Of a stretch of 64,000 nucleotides of DNA, positions 25,727 to 34,600 are shown one piece after another. Every line of letters starts with the position of its first letter. Position 1 is the stretch's first letter. The DNA is from Amia ocellicauda (taxonomy: Eukaryota > Chordata > Actinopteri > Amiiformes > Amiidae), in assembly GCF_036373705.1 (NCBI RefSeq), contig NC_089856.1:9542501-9606500 (forward strand), given 5' to 3'. Position numbers and translations under genes: made by a program. The notes below the pieces were generated by a model. That model was not told the DNA's origin and searched no databases. It was given only the letters and a program-made list of their open reading frames with translations.

Positions 25727-27268
25727 CATAAATAAACCTATGATCTGTATATTCAGAGAGTGGGTTACAAAGGTAGATGGAATATTGCTGTTAATCAACA
25801 ACTGCTTTTTAAAAGGAATACAAAATAACATCAAATTGTTTCCTGATTGACTATTTCATTTAAACTGTGAATGTAATCCCTGTATTTGAGGTTTTCCAAT
25901 GTAAATCTGAGCTCACACCTGATGAAGTGTAAGCACAGCTCAGTCCCAATTATTTAGACTCCACTAAATCAAACTGCTGTTTAATGTGACCTTAATTACA
26001 AGCATGTAATTGACGCTTAATCATGCACGTCACAGATAACTGGACAAACGTGTGGGATGGACACATTTAGGTATTTGTCTGGGTGTTTATTGGTGTGAAA
26101 GATGCAAGTGGATGAATGAAACAAGATTTTGAACACAGATGACAAAACACGCTTTCTGTTATTATCACTGAAAATACAACATGCCATGATTCTTTCAAAG
26201 GGCCGTCGGTCGTGTCTCTTTTTGACAGTAGACAAACAATCACAACAATATTTAAGTGTCAAACAGTTATATTGCTGACATATTTGTGGACAGTTGTTGG
26301 TGTTGAGACAAACGCAGAACTGTGCAATTGATAACATGTCAGAAACACAGCGCATAAGGCCAGTCAAAATAACAGCGAGTGATACAATGCAATAATAATG
26401 CGAGTTGCTGCAGCTTCCAACAAATTGATCCCGTCCGCGCAGCGCACATTTCCGCAGTTCTGCACGCATCTGCGCTGCTCCACCAATGGGATCGGGGGAC
26501 TTCTTCCAATCTGCGCACAACTGCGGAAATCTGCGCTACCAGTCTTCCTATGGGAAACCTCTATCCAACACAGTGTTGTCAATGGAACTGACTTGCAGTG
26601 GTCTTAGTGCAACTGGCCGAGGCAGAAATGAAAGGAAAAAAGATAGATAAAGAAAGACACGAGTGGGTGGCGATGGCAAGTGACAGCAGCGGGAAAAAAC
26701 AGCGTGGGAAAGGATGAATGGGGAAGGACAGCAAAGCGCGTAAAACAGGATGAATGGATGGCAGGCGTAATGGAGAATTGATCCCGTAAATGAAAGGAAG
26801 ACGGAGAAGAGGAGGGTGAGGGGAGGGGGGGTGCTCCCGGGAAATAATGGAAAAGGGACGGCAGAGGAGAACAAACAAACAAACAAACAAACAAACAAAC
26901 AAACAAAGAAGCCGCAGTCCCCTCCTGCTGCGAGACCCCCCTCTCTCCTCTCACACCTCCCTGGATATTCACAGCCAATCCACCCCCCACCCCCGTCCTC
27001 CTCCTCCCGCCCCCGCACTCTTGCGGCTGAAGCCTCCTGCTGCTGCCCCGCAACCGTCACACCGCACCGAGGCGAGTCCCGCACACACCGCCGGGGACTC
27101 CGCGTCTCCCTGCGAGGCGGGCAGGTCGGGGGTGAGGGGTCGGCAGGGACAGGCTCACTGAAGTTCAGGCAACAACAGACACCGCTACCCATAGCGCAAA
27201 ACGGGGCATGCAATCGGGGGGGACTTCACCAGGTCCGTGGCGATGCTCTGCTGCGTGGTGGCGATCAT
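158..27268 (-). CDS. DPP6/DPP10-family inactive dipeptidyl peptidase-like protein, 5' half (partial)
   Basis: Thirteen exons in transcript order: 27268-27230 (tentative), 13565-13451, 13345-13250, 12886-12792, 11575-11501, 5101-5049, 3453-3372, 3156-3036, 2885-2731, 1633-1536, 1324-1201, 951-910, 265-158. Every junction is GT-AG, and the phases join into 401 codons with no stop. The protein is a type II membrane protein: a short cytosolic tail, the conserved PPRNWKGI motif, a transmembrane helix at about residues 27-49 ending in ILLTP, then the beta-propeller. Family signatures include [54 protein letters not shown] and [11 protein letters not shown]-glycosylation sequons NYS, NST, NNS and NQS fall in the extracellular part. 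Known members bind Kv4 channels, alter their gating, and lack peptidase activity. The hydrolase domain, where the catalytic serine would be replaced, lies off the left edge, so loss of activity cannot be checked here. By eye the sequence is nearer DPP10 than DPP6 but shares residues with both; see the findings for a possible third paralog. At 27 kb for half the gene it is very compact against the huge mammalian DPP6 and DPP10 genes. Confidence 0.93.
3629..3835 (-). repeat. SINE copy with AAT-repeat tail, antisense
   Basis: Read on the minus strand, this runs from 'cttgagcaaggtac' through 'tataaatgggtaat' to 'aagtcgccctggataagggc' and ends in a TAA/AAT repeat (3629-3665). A TA microsatellite (3708-3725) sits inside it. 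The same body and tail recur on the plus strand at 51335-51480, which identifies an interspersed SINE family with a conserved 3' domain found in many fish. Confidence 0.75.
7181..7240 (+). repeat. SINE 3' tail fragment
   Basis: The sequence 'aagtcgccctgcataagggg' followed by 'catctgctaataaataaata' and an A-rich end is the 3' end of the SINE family seen at 3629-3835, 51335-51480 and 60055-60243. Only the tail domain is clear; the 5' body is not recognisable. Confidence 0.6.
9035..9475 (+). repeat. Long polypyrimidine (C/T-rich) tract
   Basis: About 440 bases are overwhelmingly C and T on the plus strand (purine-rich on the minus), with only short interruptions. No tandem unit is fixed. Such mirror-like tracts can form triplex DNA. 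It lies in dpp-like intron 5, where the pre-mRNA would be purine-rich. Open reading frames across it are low-complexity artefacts. Confidence 0.75.
9914..9952 (+). repeat. Compound (AC)n(AG)n microsatellite
   Basis: An uninterrupted AC run changes directly into an AG run. Other simple repeats in the dpp-like gene are TG at 6192-6230, GT at 8678-8697, CT then CA at 12299-12330, CT at 12734-12753, TG at 18154-18210, GAGT at 20448-20473 and CT at 21016-21052. Confidence 0.9.
13000..13192. repeat. Short MITE with 'tcctggagg' ends
   Basis: The left end 'gtccaggtcctggagggc' and the right end 'ggctctccaggaccagcact' are imperfect inverted repeats around about 190 bp of non-coding sequence. This is the usual form of hAT-type non-autonomous elements in fish. 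It sits between exons 3 and 4 of the dpp-like gene. No target-site duplication could be fixed by eye. Confidence 0.55.
13451..13565 (-). CDS. dpp-like exon 2: membrane anchor
   Basis: This exon encodes the juxtamembrane PPRNWKG motif and the single transmembrane helix that starts [11 protein letters not shown], ending in ILLTP. The acceptor is tgcgcag and the donor is CCCAG|gtaag, in phase 1. The next exon, 13345-13250, completes an Asp codon to give LLTPDES, matching LLTPDE in DPP10. In known family members this helix and the tail make the contact with the Kv4 voltage sensor. Confidence 0.93.
15477..15785 (+). repeat. hAT-type MITE, copy 1
   Basis: This is a roughly 310-bp element in dpp-like intron 1. 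It shares long blocks with the copy at 58281-58592, for example 'caattaactggatgaatt', 'gggacaatatatct' and 'aatgacattaactgaataac'. The ends are inverted ('gtgtcgaactccag' against 'ctggaatctgacac'). There is no coding capacity, which marks a non-autonomous DNA transposon. Confidence 0.75.
16270..16495 (+). repeat. Interspersed repeat with CACAA-type degenerate satellite, copy A
   Basis: A unique-looking head (16270-16375, including 'ctcactggggcagaaacagc') is followed by a degenerate tandem array of CACAA/CACCACA-like words. An inverted copy lies at 19735-20140. The head is what shows that the two arrays belong to one repeat family and are not independent simple repeats. Confidence 0.7.
18450..18548. 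other. TAAT-rich, repeat-free stretch (possible regulatory element)
   Basis: Several TAAT/ATTA cores, 'ttaattaag' and 'gattaaagg' occur within about 100 bp of otherwise unique sequence just left of the Tc1 element, in the long first intron of a gene whose relatives act in neurons. Such clusters can be homeodomain binding sites. Nothing in the sequence alone shows conservation. Confidence 0.25.
18589..19491 (-). mobile_element. Tc1/mariner transposon, core deleted
   Basis: Terminal inverted repeats share 'cagccataacattatgacca' and are flanked by TA-rich target sequence. On the minus strand, 19360-19109 encodes the transposase N-terminus ([15 protein letters not shown], with a paired-type helix-turn-helix). 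Further frames carry WSDES at about 18870 and [11 protein letters not shown] at about 18815. The first catalytic Asp (in WSDES) and the Glu (in NPIE) are kept. The segment between them, which should hold the second Asp, is gone, with a junction near 18865. Stops and frame changes also break the remaining reading frame. The element is about 900 bp against 1.3-1.6 kb for full members, so it cannot make transposase. Intact end repeats could still allow movement in trans. Confidence 0.92.
19525..19576 (+). repeat. Interspersed repeat tail next to Tc1
   Basis: The words 'aatggcctcctctcattt' and 'gtaaactttcttatgttct' are familiar from interspersed repeats of non-teleost fish genomes (recalled, not searched). 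The tail follows the right end of the Tc1 element. It gives weak support for a gar, bowfin or sturgeon-like source. Confidence 0.4.
19735..20140 (-). repeat. Interspersed repeat with CACAA-type degenerate satellite, copy B (inverted)
   Basis: Read on the minus strand this matches copy A at 16270-16495. The shared head includes 'ggaaacagcag' and 'gggattgtgtagag' and is followed by the array of ACAAC/CCACA words. On the plus strand the array appears as a 300-bp run of TTGTG/GTGTGGC words. His/Thr-rich open frames on the minus strand are products of the array and not genes. A smaller related fragment lies at about 20675-20760. Confidence 0.75.
25669..25726 (+). repeat. (TTA)n microsatellite
   Basis: About 19 near-perfect TTA units. 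Poly-Ile reading frames in both directions are artefacts of it. Confidence 0.95.
26433..26538. repeat. Imperfect inverted repeat with TTTCCGCAGTT arms
   Basis: The 11-base arms TTTCCGCAGTT (26449-26459) and AACTGCGGAAA (26519-26529) are exact reverse complements. Flanking TGCGC-rich sequence extends the pairing imperfectly to about 30 bases per arm, around a loop of about 60 bases that contains CCAAT. It may be a small MITE or a structured promoter-proximal element about 700 bp downstream (inside intron 1) of the candidate dpp first exon. Confidence 0.6.
26870..26906 (+). repeat. (AAAC)n microsatellite
   Basis: Nine or so AAAC units at the edge of the GC-rich block around the candidate dpp first exon. 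It creates false Val/Cys/Leu/Phe repeats in minus-strand frames. Confidence 0.95.
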
Positions 27269-27400
27269 CCTGGCCGGCGTGCGGGGTTTGTCGGCTCTCG
27301 CTGTTCCCGGATAGCGCCGGCGCTCCTCCGCTCGCTAATAGCGCCGCAGGCTCTGCTGTGCGTCTGGCACACACAGGAGCGCACACAACGAGACCCACAT
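26930..27400. promoter_or_regulatory. GC/CpG-rich block around the candidate dpp first exon
   Basis: Base composition changes sharply to GC-rich with many CpGs (for example 'caccgccggggactccgcgt' near 27088), unlike the AT-rich flanks. It encloses the candidate first coding exon at 27268-27230 on the minus strand. CpG-rich blocks at 5' ends are usual vertebrate promoters. No TATA box is evident. Confidence 0.5.
27230..27268 (-). CDS. Candidate first coding exon of the dpp-like gene
   Basis: On the minus strand an ATG in good context (gccaggATGa) opens [13 protein letters not shown] and stops at a GT donor (ctg|gtgaag) in phase 0. That is the phase needed by the next exon, which starts DLGGSGG at 13565. 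The length and position fit the short cytosolic tails of alternative DPP6 and DPP10 first exons, and the exon lies in a GC- and CpG-rich stretch (about 26.93-27.4 kb) that looks like a promoter region. Family tails are poorly conserved, so the call rests on context, phase and donor rather than homology. Other first exons could exist in the 13.7-kb intron or elsewhere. Confidence 0.55.
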
Positions 27401-28528
27401 CCCCCACCCAACACACACACAGCCCTCCCCTCCTGTGCTCTCCAACACCCCCCCACCAGTATCATTCGCTCACTTTGCCCCCCCCCCGTCAATAATGTAT
27501 CGACGTGCTGGAAATGAAGATGCCACGGCAGTCTGCCTTCCTCAGCGAAATCACCCCGCCGCCACCGTTTCTTCCCAGTCTGAAAGAAAGCAGCAAACAG
27601 GAGGATCCCACTGAGCCTGAAACACAGAAAAAAAACCCTGTTGCTCATTCTAGTGCTGCTTTAATGACAGCAACAACATAATAACAATACGGGTGGTGAA
27701 TTATATATTGCCTTTGCATCATCACATTTCTTAAAAGTTTCACATTTGAACTCAAATCAAAGGAATAGTAATTCCACCCATACCCAAGTGTAAGTTTTAA
27801 TATCACCATTGCCAGCAGACAATACTAGTCCACCGAAGACAGGAGTCTCCGAGTGTAGCAGCGGCTCCAACAGTCTAGAACGATTTGAAAACTACCCTGG
27901 AATGGACAGATCTGGCAAATGAACTGTAATATGGATACATTGAAGTACAACATTATAAATACCACGGGGGTGAAATATAACGTGGAGGAGCAAACTATGA
28001 GAAATGATTTAGGAATGTGCGTTCATTTGGCATTGTCTCCAGCTAGGCAGTGTAGGGAAGCGAATACAAGAAGGAGAATGCAGTGCCTGGATGTATTGTG
28101 ACGTGTTTACCACTGAAGAGACAGATTTGCAATTAGACCGTGCACTTAGTTTCTAATTTAGAATAGTTTGTATAGTTATCGTCACCCTATGAAAAGATGA
28201 GATTGCTGCACTGGAAAGAGGCCAAAGATCAATAATCTGTGGTCTCAAATGAATGTCAGGGTGGGGGGACAGTCTCTTCAGTCTTGAACAGGAGCGATTG
28301 CAAAGTGATTTGATTTAGGTATTCGGAATCCCAATATAGATTGAGTTGAGCCACATTCAATTTGTGTCCCAGGCGGAAAAGCAAGGGCTTCTTTACACAA
28401 AGAGTTGTTAAGGTCGGGCACATACTGCGGTGTCCTTAAAAGGCACTGCGAATTGGATGAAAGTCGGGGACAATTAGCGAGTGAAATCCAAGTGAACCTG
28501 ATGCATTGACCGCTCAGTTGTCAAAACA

Positions 28529-28568
<40 letters not shown>

Positions 28569-29530
28569 GCTGCTGCTACTACTACTACCAAAAATAATGG
28601 CACCACCAATAAGAGACACACAAATTAAACCATACCAGCCTCCAAAACCAGCTTTTTAGTATTTGGGGAGTTTTTCAAACAGGACAAATGACAGTGAATT
28701 TGGCTTGCCATAATAGCAGCAACTCGCTATTATTGAACTGTGGCTGTCGGCGGAAAGAAAGAGGCTGGAAAAAAGCGGGGGAAATGGACCGGGATATGTG
28801 CTCTGTAATTATTACTAATGTAGCTGTCTTTGCAATTCAAAAGCCATCTATTAAGCTGTGTACATATTGTTTATGTATATGATTTATTTATATATAAAAA
28901 ATATATTTTTTTAAATGCTAAGGGACCAACTCTATTTACCACAACCCAAAGCAAGCGGTGGCCTGTGCATTTGCCAAACGTGTGGCCGTTTCACTGTAAT
29001 GAAGTATCAGTATAAGCTGGAATCCAACACGCTACATTAGGCCAAATTAGACGCAACACGTCGGCTGCTGTTAATTGCGGTGTGGAAAAAGAGACTCAAC
29101 ATTCCCACCTGCTGGACCACCGTGTGTATAACAACCTGCGCTTGAGGACAATTACTAGTTCTCTATTTACAGGGGCAGAAGAAATGTGTTATATATATAT
29201 TCATCACATGTTCTTTTAATCTAATGAAAGCTCTCGAATTCTTAGGTATATTCCAAATTTAAAGGATGATTATTTATATTTTCTAGTTTGATTTCGTTTT
29301 GTTCTTTAAACCCACAGTTGTTCTTTAACATCCATTAACGTCTCCCAAAAGAATTCGGATAATTATCCCCGCTCATAATATACAGACAAAACTGTAAAAA
29401 TGCCAGAAACACGTGTATTGTGTTATGCTTTTAATAACTCGCCACAACAAAGATGGCGCTGCCACTGACCCGCGCCGCTCCGACGTCGTCCCGTACACGT
29501 TGACGCGCTGACGTCCATTTACAGTCCATT
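27401..29530. other. Intergenic region between dpp-like and racgap1 (head to head)
   Basis: No coding exon is seen. It holds a CTA/CTG microsatellite (28530-28588) and AT-rich unique sequence. Upstream parts of both promoters probably lie here, since the two genes diverge. Confidence 0.55.
28530..28588 (+). repeat. (CTA)n with CTG interruption
   Basis: A run of CTA units interrupted by three CTG units, in the region between the two divergent genes. Confidence 0.95.
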
Positions 29531-29533
29531 GTA

Positions 29534-29556
29534 ATTGGCTGGCGGGTAAATTTGAA
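29534..29556 (+). promoter_or_regulatory. racgap1 cell-cycle promoter: CCAAT, CDE and CHR
   Basis: An inverted CCAAT box (ATTGG, 29534-29538) is followed by GGCGGG (29541-29546, CDE/E2F-like), a four-base gap and TTTGAA (29551-29556, CHR). This ordered CDE-4-CHR arrangement with a nearby NF-Y site is the classic signature of G2/M genes repressed by DREAM and activated by B-MYB and FOXM1. It lies about 115 bases upstream of the first splice donor of racgap1, a known mitotic gene. Confidence 0.75.
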
Positions 29557-29574
29557 TTGTAACGAAAGCAGCTT

Positions 29575-29670
29575 GGGACGATTTAGCAAGGTGTGGAGGG
29601 GATACTCTTACGAAATTACGGGTGAATTGATATAGATATATCATTTTACATAGAGGAAGCCGCGAAAGCA
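29575..29670 (+). other. racgap1: racgap1 exon 1 (5' UTR, non-coding)
   Basis: A strong donor (agca|gtaagt, gt at 29671) ends the exon just downstream of the CDE/CHR promoter. It contains no usable ATG joined in frame to exon 2, so translation starts in exon 2 at 31700. The 5' boundary is inferred from promoter spacing. Confidence 0.6.
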
Positions 29671-31696
29671 GTAAGTGGACATTAAATGCTATTAATATTC
29701 TGCTTAATGAAAAGCGAAATGTTATATCCTTCGTTGTGCTGCTGCCTGGTATTGTTTATTTTAGAAAAAATAAAATCCGATGTAGCCTATCCCAGCGTAT
29801 ATAGGATACATAGGATATCAACGTAATTGGTTTTTAATATTTACAATGTTAACAAACAGGGAACCATTGGCTTATTAGCGTCATTATTTTGCATGGGTGA
29901 GGACGTATGAGACTATAGCGCAGTAGTTAAAATATACCAGGTTGTGTATCGTTTTGATGGTTATTTAAACAGATCGGAAATGCGCTGTTTCTTTACAGTG
30001 TAGTGGTTGGTTTAGAAAACGTGTTTGTTCCGTGGTTGGTGCACTTTGTGTCTTAATCTGTATAAACGAGGTGTGTGTGTGGAGAGGGACAGTTTAAGTG
30101 CTATAAGTATGTGCATATACATGTATATCTCGGTAGAAAACAGAAGCAATACACAGCATTAGCAAAACAAGCACGTAGTTGGCTGACATTACAGTAGCGC
30201 TGCTGTACACAAACGGCCAGAGAGCAGGAGGCCATTCAAACAATGCTGTGAAGTCACGTGATTTGCTCCCTGGGTTAAAGGTCAACATCACTCGTCTGCT
30301 GAGATGCTAATTTACACCATATACTGGCAACATGCACTCAACACTCAAGGTCTGTCATTAAATTGGCATTTATTGATCCAATGCTGTATGAAGGCCTACC
30401 CAATATATTGCCACTTTTTGAGGTCACACCAGCACATCTTATTTAATCTTCCCATCTTTTATTTGGTCATCTTTCAGTTCTACTTTTTTCTTTAATCTCT
30501 TGACGCATTCTATAGCTTCTGCTGTCCGTCTTTGGTTTATTTATCTTGCAACGTGTCCGGCCCATTCTCTCTCTAACATTGTCACTCTTTGAATTGTCAC
30601 GTACTTTTGTTTGTTCATGGATCAATTTGTTTTTCTGTCTCTTGTTATTCCAGGCAGGCATCTTCCCAGGCTTCTTTTTGTCTTTTCCAGTTTCTGTGTA
30701 AACTGGAAACTGTTTGCGTTTGGTAACCAGGTTTCAGAACCATAAATGAGCAATGCTAGTATACATTGATGCAATTTGTCTCCAAGCAAATGTGTAGATT
30801 TCCTTTCACAGGCATTCTGTTTCTTCCATAATGCACCTTATCCTATTTTCACACTTTAGAGTTCTTCCATAAGATCTGCATCTGTGTTGCTAGACCACTT
30901 TTGACTTTTTGATCTTCACTTAAGTTTAAACCAAGTTGTGGATCATGACTTCCTCAAGTTTTTAGAATTTTGAATCCAGTTTTCTTACTTGCATCCGAGA
31001 AGAGAATTGGAAGCTACAGGTGGTTGACAAATCGTAGGTTATGACCTCTGTTTAAATTGATTCCTTTTTATTCCCAGTCCAAAACCTCAAGTTTCGTCAA
31101 GAAGACTTGAAGCGATTGCATCTCCATGACATTTCTCCTTTGCAGATCTTGATCTTGTCAGTGTTTTGGGGAGTTGGATTGTCAGTGTTGCATTGTTGTA
31201 GATCTATTTAATGTTTTTTCATTCCCTCAGTGTCATGATTTCTTAGAGCCCTGATGACTGAATTTGTAATGAATCAAATGTTTTCTTCTAGTTAATAAAG
31301 CCCAGGCACAGAGGAAGCTCATACTGTCTGCATCTTTCCAATACTTCTCAGAGGACTTGAATATGATGCATCATGTTATATCCACTTCTGAGTCCTGCTT
31401 GTTCTGTTGGTTGGAAGTAACAAGAGTGTCTTGAAGCTGAACTTATAGTCACTTAATTATAACTTGATATTGAAATATTCAAAATTCATAGGCTCTGGAA
31501 CTGGAATTGAATTTGAAAAGGAATTTAAAATGGAGAAACTGGAACTGGCCCCAACCCTGCTTGTCACCTCGATGGATGGTGGCCTAAATATGTTTAAACA
31601 AAAATCTGAACTACTTGGATGTAATGTACTAAAACAACTTCCTTCACAGTGATTGTGCTGTAGTCATGAGGTGTGTGTTTGTGTCTGTCTCCACAG
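29671..31696 (+). other. racgap1 intron 1
   Basis: A 2-kb intron running from gtaagt to the acceptor tctccacag. Its right half is filled by an antisense RTE-BovB-like relic (about 30440-31425). No other gene is seen. Confidence 0.6.
30440..31425 (-). mobile_element. RTE-BovB-like LINE fragment, degenerate
   Basis: On the minus strand, broken frames carry reverse-transcriptase words: PTEQAGLRSGYN near 31400, LPLCLGFIN and KKTFDS near 31300, YNNATLTIQLP near 31190, and a C-terminal part near 30720-30550 resembling KLEKTKRSL and MLERMGRTRC. The order matches BovB/RTE ORF2 (palm domain, then the C-terminal 'ERRMG' region). Many stops and frameshifts show that it is old and inactive. It lies antisense in racgap1 intron 1. 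Confidence 0.8.
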
Positions 31697-31699
31697 GAG

Positions 31700-34600
31700 A
31701 TGGATTCGGCCATGGTCAGTCTGCACAGCCTCTTTGAGCAGCTGCAGGAGCATGTGGAAGTCTTGAGTGAAGGCATCGAGCCACGTAAGAGCCCCCTCCC
31801 TCCCTGCGGAGAGCTACCTCATGGTTCACTGCCTGACATGATGCTCCTTTACACCCGTAGTGGTCAGTGCATGGAGCAACTCCACAGACTGCCCATTTCG
31901 GGGTTAGACAACCCTGGTCCCAGAGAGCTGTGGTCTCTTCTAGTTTTTATTTAACCAGCACCATTCATCACTTCAAAAACTGGAGCTGGTTTTGTCCCGA
32001 TTTTAGCATGTAATTAAGGTATTTGACGGAGTTCGATTAGGGAGGTCTATTAAAAAAAAAAAAAAAATAATAATAATAATAATAATAATAATAACTAAGT
32101 TAGTGCCTTTGTTGGAAACAGGCTTGGCCCACCACGATCCCTGCCAGCACCTTCAAGATCGGGATTGGTAAATATTCTGGTTTAAAGAGCTTGCAGTTCA
32201 GACCACCTTGACTCTGTTTAAAGTTACAGTTAACGATCTGAAAAGCAAGAAATGCGTCTAAAGAGAGAACTTATTTTGTTTTTAAGGATCTTGATACCAC
32301 ACTAAATGGGGTACTTTCAGGATTGAAAATTGAGGCTTTAAGCAATTTAAGTGAACTACCTCCATGTTACTGTTTACAGGGTGTGTTAGGTAAACTTTTT
32401 TTGTGAGCTGTTCACTTAATTATGTGGTACACAGCAAAGTGTATGAACATCTTCTCATGGTGCTGAAGATTAATGGACCCTTAGTCCATCACTGCCCTGG
32501 TGTTGACTGTCTGTCTGCCTCCCCCTGTCCACCTCAGAGTTCATCCAGCTGGCAGTGAATTTCGAGAACTGCCGCCGGCGGTGGCAGCGCTGTGAGCAGG
32601 AGCTTGGCAGCTCTAAGGAGGTGCTAGCCAAGGCGGAGACAGAGCGCAGTGCCCTGGAAGTCAAACTCAAACACGCCCGCAACCAGGTGGACGTGGAGAT
32701 CCGCCGGCGCCAGAAAGCAGAGGCTGACTGCGAGAAACTGGTGGGTGAGCCATAATGAACCCCATGAATAGACTGCTATCACATATTCCAAATAGGTTGT
32801 TTCTTGGTTGACAACCTAATCCAGAGTGAGTTCGATATCACAAGAAACATTTGAAAGCATTCCAAAATGCACTAAATGCATTAGGGTGTAAAATTCAATG
32901 TAAGCAGGAATCCTAGTAGGAATGATTTGTAACAAATACATACTCTAGTACACAATTTGACTGGTTTATTGGTCCTCATGTTTTTGTAGGAGAATTTACT
33001 GACATTTTCAATCTCCACTTGCCTGTCGTTTGGTCTAAGTGAATGTGCTGGGAAACAAGGACTTTATCAGAGTTGTAGAGACAAAGGCTGTTGGAAAGCT
33101 GCCACTAACTCATACATTCCTTTGGCATTTTTTAGTCGATGGAATGTCGCCCAGTTGACCACAACAATCTAAAACTAAAACTGTATAGTGGAACTGGAGA
33201 GAGTCTGGTGCCCCTGCCCTGTTTTCATCCTCCAATTGCGATTGCTTTGCAGGACCGTCAGATCCAGCTGATCAGAGAGCTGCTGATCACAGAGGGGTCC
33301 ACCAGCATCCAGCTCAACGATGAGCAGAGGTCTGCCCTGGCCTTCCTGAACGCCCGCACCCAGCCCACGCAGCAAAACACCAGTCGCCGGTGAGTGCTTT
33401 CCTTCCCGTGCCCTTCAGATGACTTCGCACTCATTCCTGGTAGAAGTGCGATTCCCAGAGTGACCTAAGGCTGAAGGGCTACAGGAAGGCTCGGTAGGTG
33501 TCCGCACTAACCTCTTGCTGTCCCTACCTGCCTGTGAAGCTCCAATTATCGTTAGTGAATGCACGTCCGTTCCTTCTGACGAATCACACATTCATTGTCT
33601 GGGAGAACAGTGCATCTTTTGGACTAATTGCTTAGTTCTTTTCTTCAGTGTTAATTAACGCGCAGAGAGCGGATCTTGTCTGTTTAACATGTATTTGATA
33701 AGGGAAGGGGTATTCAAGATGCTATCTTCACTCATACACAATGACAGATTCATTTGCTATGACAGGTGCGTTGTACTGCATCGCCTAAATTGTAGTTCAT
33801 AAACATTGTTCTTTTTGGAATTCAGAAGCGCATGATTGGTTGCCCAGATGTCTGCAGTTTTTTATATTTTGATGTTGAAACTCAGAAAATAAATACCCAT
33901 TTGCAGTTGTGAGTACTTAATGAAGCCAGTCGAGTGTCGGAAGGATCTGTCCGACCACTCGCCTTCTCAAAACTACAAGTTGGCCCTAGCTGATGTAAAG
34001 GATGCCAGCAGGAGACAAGTCTACTGTGCTTCTTGTCTTAATGGACACTGCTTACCTGGGCTGTCATTCACCCATGTCCTTCTCTTGCAGACTATCCACA
34101 ATTGATGAGACTGGGTCCCTCCTGTCTGACATCAGCTACGACAAGACTGATGACTCCTTGGTAATATCTCACCCCTCATCTGCTCTTTATCTTTTAAGAC
34201 TGGACAATATTAGGGTATCCAAATATATCTGCTAGATTATACATTCAGGTTGCTGTCTGTAATGATTCCCACCAGCGATTGCTGAAAAGTTAGTTTTGTT
34301 TTTACTGAATGACTTGGGAAATAACCATGGGCTGCTGGCTTTTTGATATGACTGCCCTGTACTCTTCAAATATTTCTGAATTCATATTATTGGACACTTC
34401 TCGTTAAAGTGCCTCACAGTCTGTATCTTTTTTTTCCCCCCGCAGGACTGGGATTCCTCTATAGTGAGAACAGTCCGTCTGAAGAAGAGAGAGAAGCGAG
34501 TAAGTGACTGAGGGGAAGCCATGGCTTGCATATTAAGAGCACAAGGCTCTTGAATAAGGTGGGGCAGCCCAGACAAAGGTGATTTGTTCAGTATGCAGTG

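Larger units (their letters stand above)
13566..27229 (-). other. dpp-like intron 1 (13.7 kb)
   Basis: No convincing exon was found between the candidate first exon and the membrane-anchor exon. Contents: a MITE (15477-15785), satellite repeat copies (about 16270-16495, 19735-20140, 20675-20760), a Tc1/mariner relic (about 18589-19491), TG, CT, GAGT, TTA and AAAC microsatellites, and an inverted repeat at about 26433-26538. A TAAT-rich stretch at about 18450-18548 is repeat-free and could bind homeodomain factors. Confidence 0.6.

Noticed and set aside
25619..25850. Poly-Ile open frames on both strands
   Set aside because: Made by the TTA microsatellite.
26548..27213. 221-codon minus-strand open frame and a 233-codon plus-strand frame
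   Set aside because: They are long only because of the AAAC repeat and GC-rich sequence. No family match, and the plus-strand frame is antisense to the candidate dpp exon.
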